Shown one piece after another: positions 5,339-9,419 of a DNA stretch of 9,419 nucleotides. Position numbers and translations under genes: made by a program. This stretch comes from Candidatus Staskawiczbacteria bacterium RIFCSPLOWO2_01_FULL_38_12b (GTDB taxonomy: Bacteria; Patescibacteriota; Minisyncoccia; Minisyncoccales; Staskawiczbacteraceae): NCBI GenBank assembly GCA_001820255.1, contig MHPA01000003.1:2194-11612 (forward strand). Reading direction: 5' to 3'. The notes beneath the pieces are model-generated. The model made no database searches, was not told the origin of the DNA, and worked only from the letters and a program-made list of their open reading frames with translations. Within the stretch, counting starts at the first letter, position 1. Every line of letters begins with the position of its first letter.

Positions 5339-5608
5339 ATGAATGACGAAAATTTAGTGAAAATTTTTAAAGCAGTAAGCAATGAACGAAGATTTTTAAT
5401 TTTAAAACATTTATTTCGCTCAAAAGAGCTAACCGTGGGACAAATTAGTGAATTAATCCATTTATCTTTTAAAAGTACCTCTCGACATTTAGCAGTTTTA
5501 TTGAATGCAAAATTAGTAAATGTTAAACAATTGGATTTAAATAGATTTTACTCAATTAATAATTTATATTTTCCTAAAGAGTTCATTATTTTTTTTACCA
5601 AACCGTAA
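5339..5608 (+). CDS. ArsR-type winged helix-turn-helix transcriptional regulator
   Basis: A small (89 aa) DNA-binding protein. LVKIFKAVSNERRFLILKHL (6-25) is the typical ArsR N-terminal helix pattern, LTVGQISELIHLSFKSTSRH (31-50) the helix-turn-helix with recognition helix, and VNVKQLDLNRFYSIN (60-74) the beta wing. There is no cysteine anywhere, so it lacks the CxC metal site of ArsR/SmtB metal sensors and the signal is unknown. The gene is strikingly AT-rich: 59 G+C in 240 bases (5341-5580), about 25%, against about 38% in lysS. It sits between two identical 27-bp repeats, each holding an 18-bp dyad of a size suited to a winged-helix dimer. Autoregulation and control of serS downstream are plausible inferences. 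No Shine-Dalgarno is visible before ATG 5339. Acquisition by transfer is likely. Confidence 0.88.
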   Translation: MNDENLVKIFKAVSNERRFLILKHLFRSKELTVGQISELIHLSFKSTSRHLAVLLNAKLVNVKQLDLNRFYSINNLYFPKEFIIFFTKP

Positions 5609-5609
5609 C

Positions 5610-5636
5610 TGGCTAATTCGTGAGAATTAGAGAATA
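5610..5636 (+). repeat. 27-bp direct repeat with internal hairpin, copy 2
   Basis: Exact copy of 5294-5320, beginning one base after the ArsR-type stop and 316 bp from copy 1. Its dyad is at 5613-5630. It lies 36 bases before the serS ATG. Recombination between the copies would remove the ArsR-type gene precisely and leave one repeat between its neighbours. Confidence 0.92.
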
Positions 5637-5651
5637 GTAGTAATAAAAATC

Positions 5652-5657
5652 AAGGAG
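5652..5657 (+). promoter_or_regulatory. Shine-Dalgarno-like AAGGAG before serS, unusually far from the ATG
   Basis: A good AAGGAG is present but ends 15 bases before the ATG at 5673, more than the usual 5-9. No ATG, GTG or TTG in the serS frame lies between. The family N-terminus (MLDINLIRNN) supports the 5673 start, so the site may be weak, or a non-standard start such as ATT at 5670 may be used. Confidence 0.5.
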
Positions 5658-5672
5658 CACCATAGTAAAATT

Positions 5673-6935
5673 ATGTTGGACATAAATTTAATTAGAAATA
5701 ACAAAGAAGAAGTAAAAAAGTCTCTTTTGAAAAGACTAAAAAAGACGGATTTTAATTTGGACGAAATTATTGCTTTAGATGATCAAAGGAAAAGAATTAT
5801 AACAGGCATTGAATCAAGACGGGCGGAAATAAATAAAAATTCAAAAACAAAACCAAATCCCGAAGTTATTGAAGAAATGAAGCGCCTTGGAGATCATATA
5901 AAAGAGTTTAATAAACAGCTAAACATAATAGAAATTAATTTACATGAAAAATTATCAGAATTACCTAATATTGTCGCTGATGACGTGGTAGCAGGCGGCA
6001 AAGAAAATAATAAAGTTTTGCGCACTTTTGGCAAAATGCCAAACTTTACATTTCAACCAAAGGATCACGTACAATTGGCAACCGACTTAAATCTCATTGA
6101 TTATGAAAGGGGAGTAAAAATGTCAGGTTCCGGTTTTTGGGTATACAAAGGAGACGGGGCGATTTTGGAATGGGCATTACTGAATTATTTTATTGATTTT
6201 CATCGGAAAAATAAATACACCTTTTTATTGCCACCGTTTTTGCTTACCGAAGAATCGGCTTATACTTCGGGCCACTTACCCAAATTCAGGGATGACTTAT
6301 ATTGGACCCAAGATAAGTTATGTTTAAATGCCACATCGGAAATGATGATTGGAAATTACCATAAAGATGAAGTATTACATCAAAAAGATTTGCCCTTAAA
6401 ATATTTTGCCTATTCTGCTTGTTTTAGGCGCGAAGCGGGAAGCTATAGAACCGAAGAAAGAGGCATGGTACGCGGCCATCAATTTAATAAAGTTGAAATG
6501 TTTCAATTTACATTGCCGGAAAAATCTTGGGGTGCGTTTGAAGAAATGCTAGGCAATGCGGAAAAATTAACTAAAGGATTGGGTTTGCATTTTCAATCAA
6601 GTTTATTGGCGGCAGGAGACGCAAGCGCAGCCATGGCCAAAACCGTGGATATTGAAGTGTGGATTCCCAGCATGAATATTTACAAAGAAGTAAGCAGTTG
6701 TTCTAACGGATTGGATTATCAGGCAAGGCGGGGAAATGTAAAATACCGTGATGAAAAAGCGCAAAAAAACGAATTCGTGCATATGCTAAATGCTTCGGGT
6801 TTAGCGACTAGCCGGTTAATTCCTGCCATATTGGAACAATTCCAGCAAAAAGACGGCAGTGTAAAAATTCCCAAAGTACTGCAAAAATACACCGGATTTA
6901 ACATTATAAAACCTAAAAAAAGTGATAGAAAATAA
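5673..6935 (+). CDS. serS: Seryl-tRNA synthetase
   Basis: Class II synthetase that charges tRNA-Ser (and tRNA-Sec where present) with serine in the cytoplasm. The 420 residues match the bacterial length. The N-terminus MLDINLIRNN is typical and confirms the start. Residues about 30-100 form the long coiled-coil arm that contacts the tRNA variable arm. The catalytic domain (about 120-410) shows ATSEM (220-224) at the substrate-binding TxE site, motif 2 with FRREAGS (251-257) and GHQFNKVEMF (268-277), EVSSCSNGLDYQARR (339-353), and motif 3 ASGLATSRL (374-382) with Arg381, followed by DGSVKIPKVL (394-403). All key residues seem present. The last 14 bases overlap the hydrolase start, so the two genes are probably co-transcribed. 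The 27-bp dyad 36 bases upstream could place serS under the ArsR-type protein, by inference only. Confidence 0.96.
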   Translation: MLDINLIRNNKEEVKKSLLKRLKKTDFNLDEIIALDDQRKRIITGIESRRAEINKNSKTKPNPEVIEEMKRLGDHIKEFNKQLNIIEINLHEKLSELPNIVADDVVAGGKENNKVLRTFGKMPNFTFQPKDHVQLATDLNLIDYERGVKMSGSGFWVYKGDGAILEWALLNYFIDFHRKNKYTFLLPPFLLTEESAYTSGHLPKFRDDLYWTQDKLCLNATSEMMIGNYHKDEVLHQKDLPLKYFAYSACFRREAGSYRTEERGMVRGHQFNKVEMFQFTLPEKSWGAFEEMLGNAEKLTKGLGLHFQSSLLAAGDASAAMAKTVDIEVWIPSMNIYKEVSSCSNGLDYQARRGNVKYRDEKAQKNEFVHMLNASGLATSRLIPAILEQFQQKDGSVKIPKVLQKYTGFNIIKPKKSDRK

Positions 6936-7737
6936 CATATCGGTAAAAAATCTTCTTGTTAGCTACAAGGTATTTGGTGAAACTTTATCTGGGACAATTA
7001 AGCCAATGTTGATTTTGCATGGCTGGGGATCTAACTCAAGCCGGTGGCAACAGGTAGGTGAATTATTGGCCCAGCAAGGCGTAAAAGTGATCGTCCCTGA
7101 CCTGCCCGGATTTGGCCAAAGCGAAACTCCAAAAACAACCTGGAGCCTTAGTGATTATGTGGAATGGGTCAAAGATTTTTCAGATCAATTACCCGAATGT
7201 TCTCATGGTTTTTATTTACTCGGGCATTCCTTTGGCGGAGCGCTGGCGGCAAAATTTACCGTAAAATACAATCAAAATATTGAAAAGCTCTTTTTGGTGG
7301 CTTCGGCGCTGGTAAGGGAAAAAACCGCCAAAAAAACATTTTTTTACCGTATTTCCAAAATAGTTAAAATATTTTCTTTTTTACCCTATTATCCACTAGC
7401 CAGAAAGATTTTCTATAAATTCATTTTAAGAAAAAGTGATTATCCTTATGTGCAAGGTATTATGAAAGACATTTACCTTAAAGTTATTTCTGACGATTTA
7501 ACCCAATATATTTCTTTTGTGAAAGTGCCTACCATCATTATTTGGGGGGATAAAGACAAATTCACTCCCATAGAAAACGCTTACCTTATCAATAAAAAAA
7601 TACACCACTCAAAATTAGCGGTCATTGCAAACGGTTCGCACGCATTACAAATAGAATCTCCAGAAATGTTAACCGAAAAAATATTACAGCACATAGCCGT
7701 TCAGGGAGAGATGCTTTCGTTAAAAAATATCATTTAA
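6922..7737 (+). CDS. Alpha/beta hydrolase (serine hydrolase fold)
   Basis: A 271-residue alpha/beta hydrolase with a recognisable triad: nucleophile elbow GHSFGG (101-106) with Ser103, Asp212 in WGDKDKFTP (208-216; Asp210 is less likely), and His240 in NGSHALQIESPE. LHGWG (32-36) supplies the oxyanion loop, and VPDLPGFGQSETP (58-70) is the usual following strand and turn. A basic, aromatic cap region (about 134-185) probably shapes the substrate pocket. No signal peptide is visible, so it is presumably cytoplasmic. The GTG start at 6922 overlaps the serS end by 14 bases; the next in-frame ATG would remove the first beta strand. Such enzymes include esterases, lipases, epoxide hydrolases and C-C hydrolases, and the substrate cannot be told. 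Its position just before a MurF-like ligase may hint at an envelope-linked role, but that is weak evidence. Confidence 0.9.
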   Translation: MIENNISVKNLLVSYKVFGETLSGTIKPMLILHGWGSNSSRWQQVGELLAQQGVKVIVPDLPGFGQSETPKTTWSLSDYVEWVKDFSDQLPECSHGFYLLGHSFGGALAAKFTVKYNQNIEKLFLVASALVREKTAKKTFFYRISKIVKIFSFLPYYPLARKIFYKFILRKSDYPYVQGIMKDIYLKVISDDLTQYISFVKVPTIIIWGDKDKFTPIENAYLINKKIHHSKLAVIANGSHALQIESPEMLTEKILQHIAVQGEMLSLKNII

Positions 7738-7752
7738 ATAAAAAAAAGCGGT

Positions 7753-9378
7753 ATGTCTTTTTTGATAACCCTCTTATGTTTTTTTTGGTTTGCAAGAACA
7801 ATTAAGTTTGTTCTTTTTTGGATTTTCCTCTGGCAATTAAAATCATACCACACAGGGCGCTTTTTAGACCATTTTAGAACCCATAAAGGAAAAAAAATAT
7901 TTTTCAACGGCCTATTTATAGCAAAATTAATTTTGCTTATGTTGCTTTTTATAAATTATTATCTAGCGTTATATGTCTTATTGTTGGTATATGTTGCAGA
8001 ATTTGCAATGTTTGGCTTGGCGATAATAAAAAAACAGTATAAAAAGCCGGTATTTACTTCTAAAACTATATTTTTAACTATTGTTGCATCTTTAGATGTT
8101 ATTTTTTACCTATTTTTTTCATATGTTTATATTAAAAATACTTTTTGGTTTCTATTTTTAATATTAATCTACGATATTTTTACTCCGTTAATAGTTTCCG
8201 TTATCGTGTTATTTTTTCAGCCATTCTTTGTCATGGCAAGAAATAATATATTAAAAAAAGCGAAAAAGAAAATTTCACAATATAAAAATGTAACGGTAAT
8301 AGGAATTACCGGATCCTACGGAAAAACTTCTACTAAAGAATTTTTAACTACCATTCTTTCTCAAAGATTCAATGTGCTGGCAACCGCCGATCACCAAAAT
8401 TCGGAAATCGGGATTGCAAAAACCATTTTAGAAAAATTAAACATCGGCCATGAAATATTCATCGTTGAAATGGGAGCGTATAATAAAGGAGGCATTAAGT
8501 TATTATGCAACATGGTAAAGCCCAGCATTGGCATAGTAACCGGGGTCAATGAACAGCATTTATCAACATTCGGTTCGCTAGATAATCTTCTTTCAGCCGA
8601 AGGGGGCAGGGAACTGGTTGATGCCTTGCAAAAACATGGCTTGATTATATTAAATGGAGAAAATGCATTTTGTGTAGATTTGTATAAAAATATCTATAAA
8701 ATAAACAATACTGTAGGAAAACAAATTTACACGATTGGAAAAAATAAAATAGACTCCGATATTTGGACAGAAGACATTGTTGTTGAAAAAAATAGCGTGT
8801 CGTTTATCGCAAGGACCAAAGAAAAAGAATTGGCCCATATCAAAGTATCCGTGCCAGGAAAACAATACGTGCAAAATATTTTGGGGGCTATTCTGATAGC
8901 GAGGGAATTTGGCATGACATTGGAACAAATTACCAGGGCTTGCCAGAATATCAAACCCGAGCAAGCCGGTATCGCCTTAAAAAAAGGCGTTCATGGTATT
9001 GAAATAATAGACGCCTCGTATTCATCAAATCCCGATGGAGTCATGGCCGATCTGGAATATCTCAATATTTTTAAAGGAAAAAAAGTTATTGTAATGCCTT
9101 GTTTAATTGAATTGGGGAGCAAATCAGCGGTAATTCACTACCAAATAGGTAAAAAAATAGCCAAAACGTGCGACCTGGCTATTATTACCACCAAAGAAAG
9201 ATTTGGCGATCTAAAAAGGGGTGCCATGGAAAACGGCATGCAGGAAAGTGCAATCTTATTATGCGACAATCCAGATGAAGTTTTGGCTCACATAACTACA
9301 AACTGCAAAGAAGGTGATGCGGTATTATTGGAAGGCCGGGTGCCAAACAAATTAATTACATTATTGGGAAAAGTTTAA
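7753..9378 (+). CDS. murF: Membrane-fused MurF-like Mur ligase
   Basis: Predicted to join D-Ala-D-Ala to the UDP-MurNAc-tripeptide in peptidoglycan synthesis, with ATP. The first 160 or so of 541 residues are strongly hydrophobic (stretches near 3-28, 51-68, 70-92, 104-125 and 131-158), giving about five or six membrane segments, followed by a basic linker (168-179). The Mur ligase central domain begins at VIGITGSYGKTSTKE (182-196), whose P-loop has Lys191. EMGAYNKGG (239-247) and VNEQHLSTFGSLDN (265-278) follow the MurF pattern. The C-terminal domain includes DASYSSNPDGV (420-430), equivalent to the MurF YNANPDS signature. The usual MurF N-terminal UDP-binding domain is absent, replaced by the membrane region. 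The lysine commonly carbamylated after FGSLxxxxxA appears to be Glu283. The gene starts 15 bases after the hydrolase, with no clear Shine-Dalgarno. Another Mur-type ligase with altered substrate is possible. Confidence 0.87.
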   Translation: MSFLITLLCFFWFARTIKFVLFWIFLWQLKSYHTGRFLDHFRTHKGKKIFFNGLFIAKLILLMLLFINYYLALYVLLLVYVAEFAMFGLAIIKKQYKKPVFTSKTIFLTIVASLDVIFYLFFSYVYIKNTFWFLFLILIYDIFTPLIVSVIVLFFQPFFVMARNNILKKAKKKISQYKNVTVIGITGSYGKTSTKEFLTTILSQRFNVLATADHQNSEIGIAKTILEKLNIGHEIFIVEMGAYNKGGIKLLCNMVKPSIGIVTGVNEQHLSTFGSLDNLLSAEGGRELVDALQKHGLIILNGENAFCVDLYKNIYKINNTVGKQIYTIGKNKIDSDIWTEDIVVEKNSVSFIARTKEKELAHIKVSVPGKQYVQNILGAILIAREFGMTLEQITRACQNIKPEQAGIALKKGVHGIEIIDASYSSNPDGVMADLEYLNIFKGKKVIVMPCLIELGSKSAVIHYQIGKKIAKTCDLAIITTKERFGDLKRGAMENGMQESAILLCDNPDEVLAHITTNCKEGDAVLLEGRVPNKLITLLGKV

Positions 9379-9381
9379 AAT

Positions 9382-9419
9382 ATGTATTCTTCTTTAAAAT
9401 TCAAACCCATATCCATTTC
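9382..9419 (+). CDS. Start of a further gene, cut by the window end
   Basis: An ATG three bases after the MurF-like stop opens a frame that stays open to the edge (MYSSLKFKPISI). The tight spacing on the same strand suggests the next gene of the serS-hydrolase-MurF-like run. Twelve residues are too few to name a product, and no ribosome-binding site can be separated from the previous gene's end. Confidence 0.45.
   Translation, partial: MYSSLKFKPISI

Noticed and set aside
5294..5636. The pair of 27-bp repeats as a CRISPR array
   Set aside because: There are only two copies, and the 289-bp interval holds a gene rather than a spacer; no cas genes are present.
6719..6904. Antisense open frame in the 3' part of serS
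   Set aside because: It is the shadow of a well-conserved coding region including motif 3, with no independent signals.
8650..8964. Two antisense open frames (8650-8964 and 8727-8954) in the MurF-like gene
   Set aside because: They overlap each other and the central ligase domain; their composition simply reflects the AT-rich sense strand.
1..9419. tRNA or rRNA genes, insertion sequence with transposase, T-box leader before serS or lysS
   Set aside because: I found no cloverleaf, no conserved rRNA stretch, no transposase reading frame, and the leaders before lysS and serS are too short for a T-box.

Overview
The window reads as a stretch of small-genome bacterial chromosome, most likely from a Patescibacteria/CPR lineage such as Parcubacteria. 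This is inference. It rests on moderately AT-rich sequence (mostly about 38% GC in the stretches I counted), tightly packed core genes often without a Shine-Dalgarno sequence, an atypical membrane-fused MurF-like ligase, and divergent aminoacyl-tRNA synthetases. TGA is used as a stop (the mreD-like gene and lysS) and the tryptophans checked in PBP2 are TGG, so the code-25 groups (SR1/Gracilibacteria) and code 4 are excluded.

Layout. 1-2217: the 3' end of an MreD-like membrane protein, overlapping by ATGA the gene for penicillin-binding protein 2, an elongasome pair. 2218-2687: an accessory block holding one small minus-strand gene with its own terminator, ribosome-binding site, leader hairpin and near-perfect sigma70 promoter, back to back with the promoter of lysS. 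2688-4175: lysS (class II lysyl-tRNA synthetase), followed by its own terminator. 4176-4831: a second block with the same plan: a perfect 38-bp palindrome, a terminator with the same stem, a GC-rich minus-strand orphan gene, and the same back-to-back promoter pair, here driving a nucleotidyltransferase gene. 4832-5672: a RibL/TagD-type nucleotidyltransferase, then a very AT-rich ArsR-type winged-helix gene bracketed by two identical 27-bp direct repeats. 5673-9419: a tight gene run of serS, an alpha/beta hydrolase, a membrane-fused MurF-like ligase, and the first codons of one more gene.

How the genes fit together. Both ends concern peptidoglycan: MreD-like and PBP2 for cell elongation, and the MurF-like ligase for precursor synthesis. 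Between them are two translation enzymes and a cofactor- or lipid-headgroup-type nucleotidyltransferase. The most unusual content is intergenic: two matching 61-bp divergent promoter modules, two matching minus-strand terminators, an AT-rich repeat present three times in both orientations, a perfect 38-bp palindrome, and a duplicated 27-bp hairpin element around the ArsR-type gene. Together these suggest that single genes have been slotted in as self-contained transcription units between housekeeping genes. That is a hypothesis from the sequence pattern, not a demonstrated mobile system.
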